From NCBI GenBank assembly GCA_943788755.1, contig CALSRM010000003.1, positions 682,001 through 746,000 on the forward strand: a stretch of DNA of 64,000 nt, read 5' to 3'. The notes beneath the pieces are model-generated. The model did no database searches and had not been told where the DNA came from. It worked only from the letters and a program-made list of their open reading frames with translations. How positions within the stretch are numbered: the stretch's first letter is position 1; every line of letters starts with the position of its first letter. Shown here in pieces: positions 35,469-43,973 of this stretch. The translations under genes were made by a program, and so were the position numbers. The stretch is from an uncultured Flavobacteriales bacterium. Its GTDB lineage: Bacteria; Bacteroidota; Bacteroidia; Flavobacteriales_D; Parvicellaceae.

Positions 35469-36073
35469 TACAGGTCTTTTGCAATTTTACCAAAAATTAA
35501 AGGTACTACCATTAAAAAAGAAAATCGGGCAGCTTTTTCTCGATCTATTCCAAGTAGAACGGAGGTGCCAATTGTTGCTCCAGATCTTGAAATACCTGGA
35601 AGAATGGCTATTGCTTGTGATATGCCGATTATAATCGAATGGAAAAGACTAACTTCTTTCGTTGTGTTTTTTGTTTTGTCAGCCAGGAACAATAATCCAC
35701 CAGTAACAAGCAACATTGACCCAACCAATAGAACTGCGCCATTAAAAAAAGATTCTATTATATCGTCAAAAAACACACCTACTAGTGCCGCTGGGATCAT
35801 TGAGATAATAATTTTTACAGAGAATTTTGTTGCTTCATTCCATTGAAATTGGAAAATCCCTTTGATAATTTGCATTAAATCTTTTCTGAAAATAACTACA
35901 GTGCTTAAAGCAGTTGCAAAGTGCAAAACAACTGTCATCAGCATGCTCGATTCGCCAGTATACTGACTAGGAAGAATTAATTTCGCTAACTCTAAATGAC
36001 CACTGCTACTAACAGGTAAAAATTCTGTAAGCCCTTGAATTACCCCAAGAATAAAAGCTTCTATCCAGTCCAT
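35465..36073 (-). CDS. uppP: Undecaprenyl-diphosphate phosphatase, N-terminal part (frameshifted)
   Basis: 202 residues carrying both UppP signature motifs: LGVIQGLTEFLPVSSSGHLE (first catalytic motif with Glu and His) and LPGISRSGATIGTSVLLG (second motif with the essential Arg and Ser). Multiple transmembrane helices. UppP recycles the lipid carrier for peptidoglycan and other wall polymers by removing a phosphate from C55-PP. The protein normally continues for about 60 more residues; these are in the other frame at 35280-35468. It lies 2 bp after DUF3098 and is co-transcribed with ftsX and truB. Confidence 0.9.
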   Translation of the reverse strand: MDWIEAFILGVIQGLTEFLPVSSSGHLELAKLILPSQYTGESSMLMTVVLHFATALSTVVIFRKDLMQIIKGIFQFQWNEATKFSVKIIISMIPAALVGVFFDDIIESFFNGAVLLVGSMLLVTGGLLFLADKTKNTTKEVSLFHSIIIGISQAIAILPGISRSGATIGTSVLLGIDREKAARFSFLMVVPLIFGKIAKDLY

Positions 36074-36075
36074 TT

Positions 36076-36387
36076 TTAATTGTTGGGCATGTCGTCACGG
36101 ATATCCTCATTTTCGGCAACCGATTCTTCAATGATCTCAGAGTTTTCGATAGTTGTGCCTTTTTTTGGTCGTTTTAATATTCCAAAAAGGACGACACCAT
36201 ATCCAAGCATAACCAAAAATGGTGCTAGGGTAATTCTTCTAAAACTAAATAATTCCTCCTCATTAAATTGAGTAGGATCTTCTGTTCCTCCTCCAGACAT
36301 CAGTATAAACCCTACAATAACAATAACACAGCCAACAATGATGTATTTGAAATTTTCCCTTGAAAGGGCCATTACTGAATTTTCCAT
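36076..36387 (-). CDS. DUF3098 family membrane protein
   Basis: 103 residues, two transmembrane segments (FKYIIVGCVIVIVGFILMSG and LAPFLVMLGYGVVLFGI) joined by the family's conserved EELFSFRRITLAP loop, and a charged C-terminal tail. Its place between ftsX and uppP is conserved in Bacteroidota. Function unknown; a link to FtsEX-controlled wall synthesis is suggested only by the neighbourhood. The ATG directly follows the ftsX stop. Confidence 0.85.
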   Translation of the reverse strand: MENSVMALSRENFKYIIVGCVIVIVGFILMSGGGTEDPTQFNEEELFSFRRITLAPFLVMLGYGVVLFGILKRPKKGTTIENSEIIEESVAENEDIRDDMPNN

Positions 36388-37284
36388 TTAGTATAGTTTT
36401 TCTGTTTTGATCCAGATATATTTACTTAGCGCGAAGTATGTAGATATCCAACTTACAAAAATACCCAAAAGGATAATTCCACCAAAAAGTTGGGCGAATA
36501 TCTGAAATTCTTTTTGGAGCTGAGCTTCGCTCGTGGTAATTCTTTCTATTTGTCCGGGACTAATTTGTCCAAAGAAATATCCAAAAGCTACTAAAAGCCC
36601 AACTGCAATAATGCCAGAAAGCAAACCTTGGCCTAGAGCATTTAGCAAGAAAGGGCGCCTTATAAAGCTTGGCTTTGCACCAACTAATTGCATGGTTTTT
36701 ATTGTAAATCTTTTTGAATAAACGGAAAGGCGAATTGTATTGTTAATTAATGCCATTGCAATAAATAGTAGAATTCCTCCAATAGTCAATATAATAAAAC
36801 GAAGCCATGAAAAAGTATTGGTTAGTTCTATGAACTGAGTGCTATCATATGAAACGTCTTCAATTACATGTTCATTTCCGCTCAGCACCTTGTTCTGAAA
36901 ACTAATGGCGCTATCCGCATTAACATAATCGGAAGCTAGATTAACTGCTATGGAAGGTCTTAAGGGATTAGCGCCATCTAAAATGTCAAAAGAATCATGT
37001 CCTAGCCTTTCCATCATCAAAGCTTTTGCAGAGTCCTTAGACACATATTGTGCGGTGAGGACATGCGGCATTGCAGCAAGTTCTTTTTCCATTTTCAAAA
37101 TATCAACTTCGCGTGCTTCTTCTCTAAAAAGAATATCGACAACTAACTGTTCCTTCATTGCATCGGCACTTGCAGTAAGTGTTGTAAGGATATATGCAAA
37201 AACCCCAAGAAGAAAAAGGAGTAGAGATATTCCGACAACTGTCGATAATCCTGTTCTTCCTAGTTTACTCTTTGATTTTGCCAT
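36388..37284 (-). CDS. ftsX: Cell division protein FtsX (ABC permease)
   Basis: 298 residues. A first transmembrane segment (VVGISLLLFLLGVFAYIL), an extracytoplasmic domain of about 120 residues containing KMEKELAAMPHV and the FtsX-typical SKDSAKALMMERLG, then three more helices (FIILTIGGILLFIAMALINN, LLSGIIAVGLLVAFGY, LFGGIILLGIFVSW) with the coupling region TIKTMQLVGAKPSFIRRPF. With the ATPase FtsE (not in the window) it activates peptidoglycan hydrolases at the septum. First gene of the tight cluster ftsX - DUF3098 - uppP - truB. Confidence 0.93.
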   Translation of the reverse strand: MAKSKSKLGRTGLSTVVGISLLLFLLGVFAYILTTLTASADAMKEQLVVDILFREEAREVDILKMEKELAAMPHVLTAQYVSKDSAKALMMERLGHDSFDILDGANPLRPSIAVNLASDYVNADSAISFQNKVLSGNEHVIEDVSYDSTQFIELTNTFSWLRFIILTIGGILLFIAMALINNTIRLSVYSKRFTIKTMQLVGAKPSFIRRPFLLNALGQGLLSGIIAVGLLVAFGYFFGQISPGQIERITTSEAQLQKEFQIFAQLFGGIILLGIFVSWISTYFALSKYIWIKTEKLY

Positions 37285-37418
37285 ATAACGAAAGTAGTTT
37301 AAATTTTTAGTGAGTTCTAATGTGCTGTCCTAAATAATGTTAACGGTGGAATGTGAAAATAAAATAGATGTTGCAACAAATAAAGTTAAAAAACGCTAGG
37401 AATTGCAAAAATTGCAAG

Positions 37419-37426
37419 TACTTTTG
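37419..37426 (+). promoter_or_regulatory. Candidate -7 element (TACTTTTG) for the YceI gene
   Basis: Fits TAnnTTTG, 17 bp before the ATG at 37444; no clear -33 element at the usual distance. Confidence 0.4.
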
Positions 37427-37443
37427 TCAAAAAAATAATCAAA

Positions 37444-38088
37444 ATGAAAAAAATAATATTATCAATGTTGACATTGTCAACTATCGCTTTTTCTTCTTGT
37501 GGAGAAAAAGATACGGAAACGGAAGTTACAGCAACAGAAAATATTGAGGTTGCTAAATTAAGCGGGACATATCATGTAGCTGAATCTTCAGTTGTTACTT
37601 GGAGTGCCCAATCATATAAAGATACGGTTCCTGCTCACATTGGAACAGTAGCTATTAGTGCTGGATCTATTGTTGTTGAGGACGAAGTTGTTTTAGGAGG
37701 GGAGTTTAGTTTTGATATGGCTTCTATACTTGAATCTGGAGAGCCAAATGAGTATACAGTAATGTTGCAAAATCATTTAATGGATACCTCATTTTTCTTT
37801 GTGGCTGATTTCGCAACATCTTCGTTTACAATTACAAACGTCATTGATGGAGTATTGACAGGTTCCCTAAACGTACTTGGAATAAGTAAGGAGGTTTCAT
37901 TTCCTGTTGAAATGAATATGTCTTCTGAATCGATTGCTGCCACAGCAAATTTCGATTTAAACATGTTGCAGTTTAACCTACCCTATTTATTGGAGCAAGA
38001 TACTCTTCCAGAAGCAGAAAAATTGGAAGCAACTAATCCAACCGTTACTTTTCAGTTAGATATTTCGGCGAGCAAAGCCGCTCACTAG
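37444..38088 (+). CDS. YceI family lipoprotein
   Basis: 214 residues with a lipoprotein signal (IAFSSCGEKD, Cys near residue 19) and a YceI-type lipocalin-like barrel: ESSVVTWSAQSYKD, HIGTVAISAGSIVVED, FSFDMASI, TITNVIDGVLTGSLNVLGI and EVSFPVEM. YceI proteins bind isoprenoid or other hydrophobic molecules; here it is membrane-anchored, as is common in Bacteroidota. Monocistronic with its own terminator. The ligand is unknown. Confidence 0.88.
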   Translation: MKKIILSMLTLSTIAFSSCGEKDTETEVTATENIEVAKLSGTYHVAESSVVTWSAQSYKDTVPAHIGTVAISAGSIVVEDEVVLGGEFSFDMASILESGEPNEYTVMLQNHLMDTSFFFVADFATSSFTITNVIDGVLTGSLNVLGISKEVSFPVEMNMSSESIAATANFDLNMLQFNLPYLLEQDTLPEAEKLEATNPTVTFQLDISASKAAH

Positions 38089-38110
38089 TCCGGAAGATTT
38101 GATTTGGTTT

Positions 38111-38143
38111 AAAGAGGAGTGAGTAATCACTCCTCTTTTTTTT
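38111..38143. terminator. Rho-independent terminator after the YceI gene
   Basis: AAAGAGGAGTGA, 4-nt loop, TCACTCCTCTTTTTTTT: perfect 12-bp stem plus T tract. On the other strand it ends the DUF2339 gene, whose stop overlaps the last bases. Confidence 0.92.
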
Positions 38144-40565
38144 AAATTATATTTTTTTTACTGTCATTTTCTTCTTTCAATATATTGGGGATGTATTTAT
38201 TATATAAAAAAGAAACGATTAGTAAAACGGCGCCCAAACTAATCATTACAATTGTTTTAGAGATCGTACTTTGATGTGCAATATCGTAAAAGAATAATTT
38301 AAAAAGTGTTAATCCGAAAATGATAAATGCCATTACTCGCAGGTGTTTTAATCGTTTCCATATGCCGAAAATAATCAATCCAAACCCATATATGCTCCAT
38401 AGCAAGCTTAGTCCAAGTTTATAAATTGACTGTGTATTCATCAAGTGCATCCAGTTAAACAATTCGCTTGTTAGAACACACAAGAAAATAATATGCATTG
38501 CGATATTTATTCCAACAGTTGAATTAAGTTGAACAATTGGTTGCTTTGTATATTGACTTGTGGAAAAAAGCAAACCGCCAAAAATTGCAATAGAAGAATA
38601 TCTTAAAATATACTGTGTTCCAAAATCGCCGAATCCTTTTGAGAGGCTCAAGCTATAGAGGCCAAAAGTTAAAAAGAAGAATATAGCAAACGCATTAATA
38701 ATTAAATTAACCCCTGCGAAAGTCTGATTTTTATAAATCTTTATGTTTACCCATGAGATAACGATTAGATATAATAAAGTATAGTTTGTTAACCAGATTA
38801 CCCTAAATGTTGAAAGAGCTTGAGCTTTGGGGTTTTTCCAAAGCCATTGAGGAAGTTCATTGTTTATTCCCAACTGGGCACTCCAATATCCATTAATTTC
38901 CATGAAAAACGCAAAATATAGCATTGTAAATAGAGCCCACGTTAGAACTCCACTATAATCGTTAAAAGCAGCTTCTTTCGTTTTCCTAGAGATAATTAGC
39001 ATTAAGCCCAATATCAAGATAAACATTGCTGATATTAAAAAGTCAACATTTAAAAATAATTTGAACTCATGAAGATTACCATAGTATTCTCCCCATCCGT
39101 AAAGAAGAGAACAAATTGCAACTCCTAATAACGGATAGGAGAAGATTTCATAGAATCGAACTTTTTGCGTTCTTCCAATCCAAAAAAGAACTGCAGATTC
39201 AGCAAGCCAAAACAAAGCCAACCAGCTACCATCAAATTCTACGGGTATTGCAATGGTAACAAATGCTAGCGCAAGTCCAAACGTGAGATAATGCATATTT
39301 TTATCATATTCTTTAAACCTTTTGATAGTTAGGTTCACGATAATATGCACTACTCCATTTAAAAGCGTAAATAAGCCCAAGTAGTTTTCTGTAGAAATGC
39401 TATTAGATAAAATTGCTAATCCAAAACTGTATGCGAAAACAGCGTTTAATATGATTAGGGAGATGTCTCCACCATCAAAAACTTTTGAATGCAATAGCTT
39501 GTAGGCAAGAATGGTTGCATAGAAAATGATAAAGAACAAAGAAGCAAATATGATCGCTGTATTTAGGTCAATAGAGGGATTATATACTGATAGAAACCAC
39601 TTTGTAAATATTAACCAGGTTAGAAAGAAGGCTGAATAGAGTAGTGATTGCCAATACTTTTTAATGGCTACGGCAAGTATTCCAACATTTACTATAGCCA
39701 TAAAGGAGAACAATGCAACAACATTTTCATTGTTTCCGCGCACAAGAAACGGAACAGCATATGCTCCAACAAACCCAATGTGGGCAATAATTTGATTGTC
39801 GTATCGTAATGCTGAAATTACTGTAAACACCGTAAAAATTAGCATCATTCCGAATGCTACTTCTCTTGCGATAAGGTCGTATTGCGCGAAAGCAAAATAA
39901 GTGGTAAAGTAATAGATAGCCATCGCCCCACTTAATAACACGGCAGAAAAGTTTTCATATTTGCTTTTTAGTTTCAACGCCATTAGCAGCAGTGCGGTTC
40001 CTAGAACGTAAACTGCAATTATCCAAACTGTTGGGCTTATTAGGTTATTTTCAATGGCATATTTTGCCCCATACCCAATTCCAAGCATCATCAGTAAAAT
40101 GCCCACTATACTAATTACCTTTGTTCCAATAAAGCTTTCTGTGTCTTCAGCTCTTATTTTCTTTGGTTCTTCCTGTTTCTTGGTCTGAATGGGTTCAGTT
40201 GTCGTTTTTTGCTTTTCTGAAGAACCTTCTTTTTCCTTTTGAGGTGCAGTCGCGCTATTTTGAAAGCTATCTAATTCTTGTTTTAGAGCTTTCAATTCAA
40301 GAACAAGTTTTTTGTATTTTGTCGTGGCATTTTCATGTTCTGGTAGCAAACTGTCAAAAGTTGCAAGAGCTTCTCTAATTAGATATAGCTCTTTGGCTAC
40401 CTCTTTTAGATGTTTGTGGATGTTTTTAAAGCGAGGAGAAGATGAGTTTTTTATTAATTCTTCTGACGAGAGTTCATTCCTTACTTTCTCAATTTCATTT
40501 CTTACAGCTTTTAAATGACGCTCAGAGTATATTATATTTGAATTAACCTCTTGAAAGTTTTTCAT
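38142..40565 (-). CDS. DUF2339 family polytopic membrane protein
   Basis: About 807 residues from ATG 40565 (a TTG three codons up is less likely). The N-terminal 110 residues form a charged coiled coil (VRNEIEKVRNELSSEEL, LVLELKALKQELDSFQ), followed by a Lys/Glu/Gln linker and the DUF2339 core with more than 20 predicted hydrophobic helices, starting with FIGTKVISIVGILLMMLGIG, the family's opening motif. The function of this family is not established; it is often suspected in envelope or glycan processes. Single gene. Confidence 0.88.
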   Translation of the reverse strand: MKNFQEVNSNIIYSERHLKAVRNEIEKVRNELSSEELIKNSSSPRFKNIHKHLKEVAKELYLIREALATFDSLLPEHENATTKYKKLVLELKALKQELDSFQNSATAPQKEKEGSSEKQKTTTEPIQTKKQEEPKKIRAEDTESFIGTKVISIVGILLMMLGIGYGAKYAIENNLISPTVWIIAVYVLGTALLLMALKLKSKYENFSAVLLSGAMAIYYFTTYFAFAQYDLIAREVAFGMMLIFTVFTVISALRYDNQIIAHIGFVGAYAVPFLVRGNNENVVALFSFMAIVNVGILAVAIKKYWQSLLYSAFFLTWLIFTKWFLSVYNPSIDLNTAIIFASLFFIIFYATILAYKLLHSKVFDGGDISLIILNAVFAYSFGLAILSNSISTENYLGLFTLLNGVVHIIVNLTIKRFKEYDKNMHYLTFGLALAFVTIAIPVEFDGSWLALFWLAESAVLFWIGRTQKVRFYEIFSYPLLGVAICSLLYGWGEYYGNLHEFKLFLNVDFLISAMFILILGLMLIISRKTKEAAFNDYSGVLTWALFTMLYFAFFMEINGYWSAQLGINNELPQWLWKNPKAQALSTFRVIWLTNYTLLYLIVISWVNIKIYKNQTFAGVNLIINAFAIFFFLTFGLYSLSLSKGFGDFGTQYILRYSSIAIFGGLLFSTSQYTKQPIVQLNSTVGINIAMHIIFLCVLTSELFNWMHLMNTQSIYKLGLSLLWSIYGFGLIIFGIWKRLKHLRVMAFIIFGLTLFKLFFYDIAHQSTISKTIVMISLGAVLLIVSFLYNKYIPNILKEENDSKKNII

Positions 40566-40709
40566 AATAAACAATTTAAAAACTATTTCAACGTAAATAT
40601 AATAAAAGAGGTTGTTAAAGGATGTTAATCTTAGTTATAAATAGAGAATAGAAGAATTACAAAGGCCAGGTTAGCTTGTATGCTTTCCCAGCTCTTTGTA
40701 ATTAATTGT

Positions 40710-41846
40710 TTAATCTTTTTTTGCAATGTTAAACCCTACTGATAGTCCAGTATACCATCCCTCTTTTCCATAAGAGAAGTATGCGTTTACAGGGATGTTA
40801 AGGTATCCTGAATGGAATGTTTTACCTACTGCCCATACCCATGTTGCAGCTAGTTTTATGTCTCCTCGTTTGTCGAGCTTTGTAACGATTTCGTAAGGGT
40901 TTGGGTTTGCATTATAATCTGTATAGGTGAAACCGGCACTATCAGTTACTTGTTCACTCGCATCCCATTCCTGGCTGCGGTGCCAAATGTTATCTTCATC
41001 TCGATATCCTTGTGCCTCTCTCTTAAACTTAATGCTAGGTCCAAATGCAATCTCAATTCCCGTCTTAGAGTTTCTAAATCCATTCATAAAAGCAAAACTC
41101 GGGTTAAATAAGCCTTGCTCCAGTCCAGTCATTAAGACCATTCCTTCAGCAAGTGCTTGAAAATTACCAGAGCTTAAATAAACTTGTTCAAATTGGTAGC
41201 CAAACTGAGATAATATTGGAATTGCTTCATACCCTCCTTCTTCTTCTGAGCGTGTTAATACCTCTTGTAAGTCTCCTCCAACCATAGCCAGCCCCATTCT
41301 TGGTCCACTATTGCTGATTTGAACTGTTGGTGTTTTTGGTGGTTGATTAAAATAAACCAGTGTTTCCATTGCGGCTTTATCGTTTTCAATACTTAGCGCT
41401 TTATTTAAGGTAATTTGAACCATATTTTGAAGCTCTGTTTCAATATTGATGAACTCTTGAATTGCAATTTGATCATAGCTGTCGGTATTTATGTCAAGAA
41501 TCTTTATTGTTACGACTATTTTCTTCCCTAAGTTTTCGATGGAGCCTGTAACGATTTTGTCAACTTCGGCCAGAACACCAATATTGTGTAAGCACTTTTT
41601 GCCATAGCAATCTTTAAAGTCAATTTCATTGTCTTTAGCAATTTCAAGCATATCTAGTTTGTCAAATACTTTAAATTGTTCGGTTTTGGTTAGTTCTATT
41701 CTGAGTAAACTTTCCGCCCCATTTGGAGAAATTGTTACTCCATCTGTATAAACGTTAACTACTGCTGCTTTGTCTTGACATTGTATTTTAATACTTGCTG
41801 AGGTTAAAGCCAATATCATTAGTGTGATTCTAAATAAATTTTTCAT
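40710..41846 (-). CDS. Secreted CsgG/LpoB-like domain protein with beta-barrel-like C-terminus
   Basis: 378 residues. Signal peptide (FRITLMILALTSASIKIQC, then Q). Residues 25-150 look like the CsgG/TolB-N type fold (LLRIELTKTEQFKVFDKLDM, DCYGKKCLHNIGVLAEVDKI, VTGSIENLGKKIVVTIKILD), including the paired Cys common in LpoB-type proteins. The second half is beta-rich (GIEIAFGPSIKFKRE, LNIPVNAYFSYG, YTGLSVGFNIAKKD), perhaps a barrel. Likely periplasmic or outer-membrane; function unknown. Its upstream 209 bp are a duplicate of its own promoter and first 60 codons, which changes the promoter context. Confidence 0.75.
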   Translation of the reverse strand: MKNLFRITLMILALTSASIKIQCQDKAAVVNVYTDGVTISPNGAESLLRIELTKTEQFKVFDKLDMLEIAKDNEIDFKDCYGKKCLHNIGVLAEVDKIVTGSIENLGKKIVVTIKILDINTDSYDQIAIQEFINIETELQNMVQITLNKALSIENDKAAMETLVYFNQPPKTPTVQISNSGPRMGLAMVGGDLQEVLTRSEEEGGYEAIPILSQFGYQFEQVYLSSGNFQALAEGMVLMTGLEQGLFNPSFAFMNGFRNSKTGIEIAFGPSIKFKREAQGYRDEDNIWHRSQEWDASEQVTDSAGFTYTDYNANPNPYEIVTKLDKRGDIKLAATWVWAVGKTFHSGYLNIPVNAYFSYGKEGWYTGLSVGFNIAKKD

Positions 41847-42083
41847 GTTTTTTGTTTTTAATTACATAGCAAACATACTTTAAATTGTTCGGTTTTGGTT
41901 AGTTCTATTCTGAGTAAACTTTCCGCCCCATTTGGAGAAATTGTTACTCCATCTGTATAAACGTTAACTACTGCTGCTTTGTCTTGACATTGTATTTTAA
42001 TACTTGCTGAGGTTAAAGCCAATGTCATTAGTGTGATTCTAAATAAATTTTTCATGTTTTTTGTTTTTAATTACATAGCAAAC
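41666..42083. repeat. 209-bp tandem duplication of promoter and 5' coding region
   Basis: Unit 41666-41874 is repeated at 41875-42083 with a single A/G difference (residue 11, Ile or Thr). Each unit holds a TATGTTTG -7 element, the leader, the ATG and the first 60 codons of the gene at 40710-41846. Confidence 0.95.
41858..42055 (-). pseudogene. Truncated 5' duplicate of the CsgG-like gene (65 residues)
   Basis: The first 60 residues equal those of the downstream gene except Thr for Ile at residue 11; it then runs into CLLCN and a stop, because the next unit of the duplication begins in the promoter. It still has the signal peptide, so a short exported peptide could be made. The stop lies 11 bp before the ATG of the full gene, close enough for reinitiation. 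Created by the tandem duplication 41666-42083. Confidence 0.85.
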
Positions 42084-42443
42084 ATAGAGAAGTGTGAGCC
42101 TTCTCAAAACATGAAGTTTTAAAAATACGTAGTTTATAAATGTTATTAAATTGGCTAAAAACCACTTTAATAAGTGAATTTATTGATTAAATACGTGCTT
42201 TTAAATAGTTGTATAAATGTTGGGAAATACAATTCTCCAGGTTACTTTCCACCAATCTTCTCCTAACTCACAATTATTGTGTTTTTTTCGGAGTTAACAT
42301 AAATGAATTGGCCCAATATTCCTTGGGCCATGTAACTTGTTCTTGCGTTCTATGCTCCCTTTTCTTTGGTCCGTATTTGAATAGCTTAATGTTAAAACTA
42401 ATTCATCTATAAGCTCATAGGAAATTATTGCGGGTATTGTTTT
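42056..42443. other. 388-bp intergenic region with a palindromic hairpin
   Basis: Besides the promoter at 42079-42109 and the end of the duplication, the only structure seen is TGGCCCAA / TTGGGCCA (42309-42330), a perfect 8-bp stem with a 6-nt loop but no T tract. It may be a transcript 3' end for hflX (minus). No gene is supported; a 67-codon frame at 42209-42412 (plus) lacks protein character. Confidence 0.5.
42079..42109 (-). promoter_or_regulatory. Promoter of the CsgG-like gene (-33 TTTTG, -7 TATGTTTG)
   Basis: On the minus strand TTTTG (42105-42109), 18 bp, TATGTTTG (42079-42086): the Bacteroidota pattern. It lies 23 bp before the ATG of the truncated copy. The duplicated copy at 41870-41877 keeps the -7 but has no TTTG at the -33 position. 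Confidence 0.65.
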
Positions 42444-43640
42444 CTATTCGTATTCTTGGTACAAGAAATCATTGTAAGGAAACCGAGTGATATGAATTTT
42501 TTTCACTTCTTCGTACATTACTTTTCGCAATTCATCAATATTCGTTTTTTTCTCAGCAGAAATAAATAAGCACTGATTATTTAGATTGGCCATCCACGTT
42601 TTTTGTAATTCTTTTAAAGTGGGCCTAGAAAACTCTCCATCTTCAAAACCACCCAGAAGGTCATAGGTGTCTATTTTGTTAAACACCAATAAAATGGGCT
42701 TGTCTAAAGCTTTAATTTCAGCTAAAGTTTGATTAACAGTGTTGTAATGATCTTCAAAAGCTGGGTGCGCTATGTCTACAACATGGACTACTAGGTCAGC
42801 TTCTCGAACTTCATCTAATGTCGATTTAAAAGACTCTACTAATTGGTGGGGTAATTTCCGGATAAACCCAACAGTATCAGACATAAGAAAAGGAATATTT
42901 TGCAATACCACTTTTCGAACGGTGGTATCTAATGTTGCAAAGAGCTTATTTTCTGCAAAAACTTTAGACTTACTCAATACGTTCATTAAAGTTGACTTGC
43001 CAACATTTGTATATCCGACCAATGCTACACGAACTAACTTTCCACGATTACCTCTTTGGGTAGCCATCTGTTTATCAATTGCTTTTAATTGTTTTTTTAG
43101 ACGTGAAATTTTATCTCGAATTATTCTTCTATCTGTTTCAATTTCTTTTTCCCCAGAACCTCCTCGAGTACTTGTTCCTCCTCGCTGTCTTTCAAGGTGC
43201 GTCCACATGTTGGTTAGGCGCGGTAATAAATATTGATAACGTGCTAATTCTACTTGTGTTTTTGCATGTGATGTCTGAGCTCGTTGTTGAAATATTTCTA
43301 AAATCAATAAACTTCTATCTAATATTAAAACTTGTAATACCTTCTCGATGTTTCTTAGTTGGGAGGGTGACAGGTCGTCATCAAATATTACCGTATCTAT
43401 ATTATTAATTTTAACATATTCCCTTATTTCATCCAATCGACCTTTTCCAACAAAAGTAGCTGTGTTGGGGGTCTCTAGTCTTTGGGTAAATCTTTTTTTC
43501 GTTTTTACACCATAAGTTTTTGCAAGGAATTCTAGTTCATCTAGATACTCCGTTATTAGTTCTGGAGTTTGTTTTTGCGAAATTATTCCAACGATTACAG
43601 CATTATTTGGATCAATATTTTCTGAATTAGTACCGCCCAT
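42444..43640 (-). CDS. hflX: GTPase HflX
   Basis: 398 residues. N-terminal HflX domain (ELEFLAKTYGVKTKKRFTQR, TFVGKGRLDEIREYV, FDDDLSPSQLRNIEK, LILDRSLLILEIFQQRAQT), then RGGTSTRGGSGEKEIETDRR, and the G domain VALVGYTNVGKSTLMNVL (G1), SDTVGFIRKLPHQLVESF (G3) and LVFNKIDTYD (G4). HflX binds the 50S subunit and splits or rescues stalled ribosomes under stress. The cytochrome c gene ends directly at its start and lies upstream in the same direction. Confidence 0.96.
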   Translation of the reverse strand: MGGTNSENIDPNNAVIVGIISQKQTPELITEYLDELEFLAKTYGVKTKKRFTQRLETPNTATFVGKGRLDEIREYVKINNIDTVIFDDDLSPSQLRNIEKVLQVLILDRSLLILEIFQQRAQTSHAKTQVELARYQYLLPRLTNMWTHLERQRGGTSTRGGSGEKEIETDRRIIRDKISRLKKQLKAIDKQMATQRGNRGKLVRVALVGYTNVGKSTLMNVLSKSKVFAENKLFATLDTTVRKVVLQNIPFLMSDTVGFIRKLPHQLVESFKSTLDEVREADLVVHVVDIAHPAFEDHYNTVNQTLAEIKALDKPILLVFNKIDTYDLLGGFEDGEFSRPTLKELQKTWMANLNNQCLFISAEKKTNIDELRKVMYEEVKKIHITRFPYNDFLYQEYE

Positions 43641-43973
43641 TTATTTTATTAATGTTTCGATATGTGCAGTTACCGCAGCGATTTCTTTTTCGGTTAAGAC
43701 TCCTTTGTAAGAAGTCATTTTGCCGCTCTCACTGCCATTCGTAATTATGTATAGTTTTTCCTGAAAGGTTTTTTTCGAAGCACTCAAATCGGCGGCATCG
43801 CCAACCCCTAAGTCTCCTTTCCCTCCATGGCATACTTTACAGTTCTGCTTGTAAATAGCTCTGCCATTTGGCTCGCCACTTTCATTTATTACTGGTTCTT
43901 GTTCCGTACAAGAAGCCAAAGTAAAAACGATTCCGATTAATATAATTCTCCTCCTACTCCCCAAAATGGCCAT
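43641..43973 (-). CDS. Cytochrome c lipoprotein
   Basis: About 110 residues from ATG 43973; upstream in-frame codons overlap the previous gene and are not a signal. Lipobox FTLASCTEQE, then a class I cytochrome c domain with the heme motif YKQNCKVCHGGKGDLG and distal KMTSYKGVL (Met ligand). It is a small periplasmic electron carrier anchored in the membrane. It overlaps the 3' end of the membrane protein gene by 37 bp, so they are translated together; the membrane protein may be its redox partner (inference). Confidence 0.85.
   Translation of the reverse strand: MAILGSRRRIILIGIVFTLASCTEQEPVINESGEPNGRAIYKQNCKVCHGGKGDLGVGDAADLSASKKTFQEKLYIITNGSESGKMTSYKGVLTEKEIAAVTAHIETLIK

Noticed and set aside
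42209-42412. 67-codon plus-strand frame in the intergenic region before hflX
   Set aside because: No start signal, no family character, spans the palindrome at 42309-42330.
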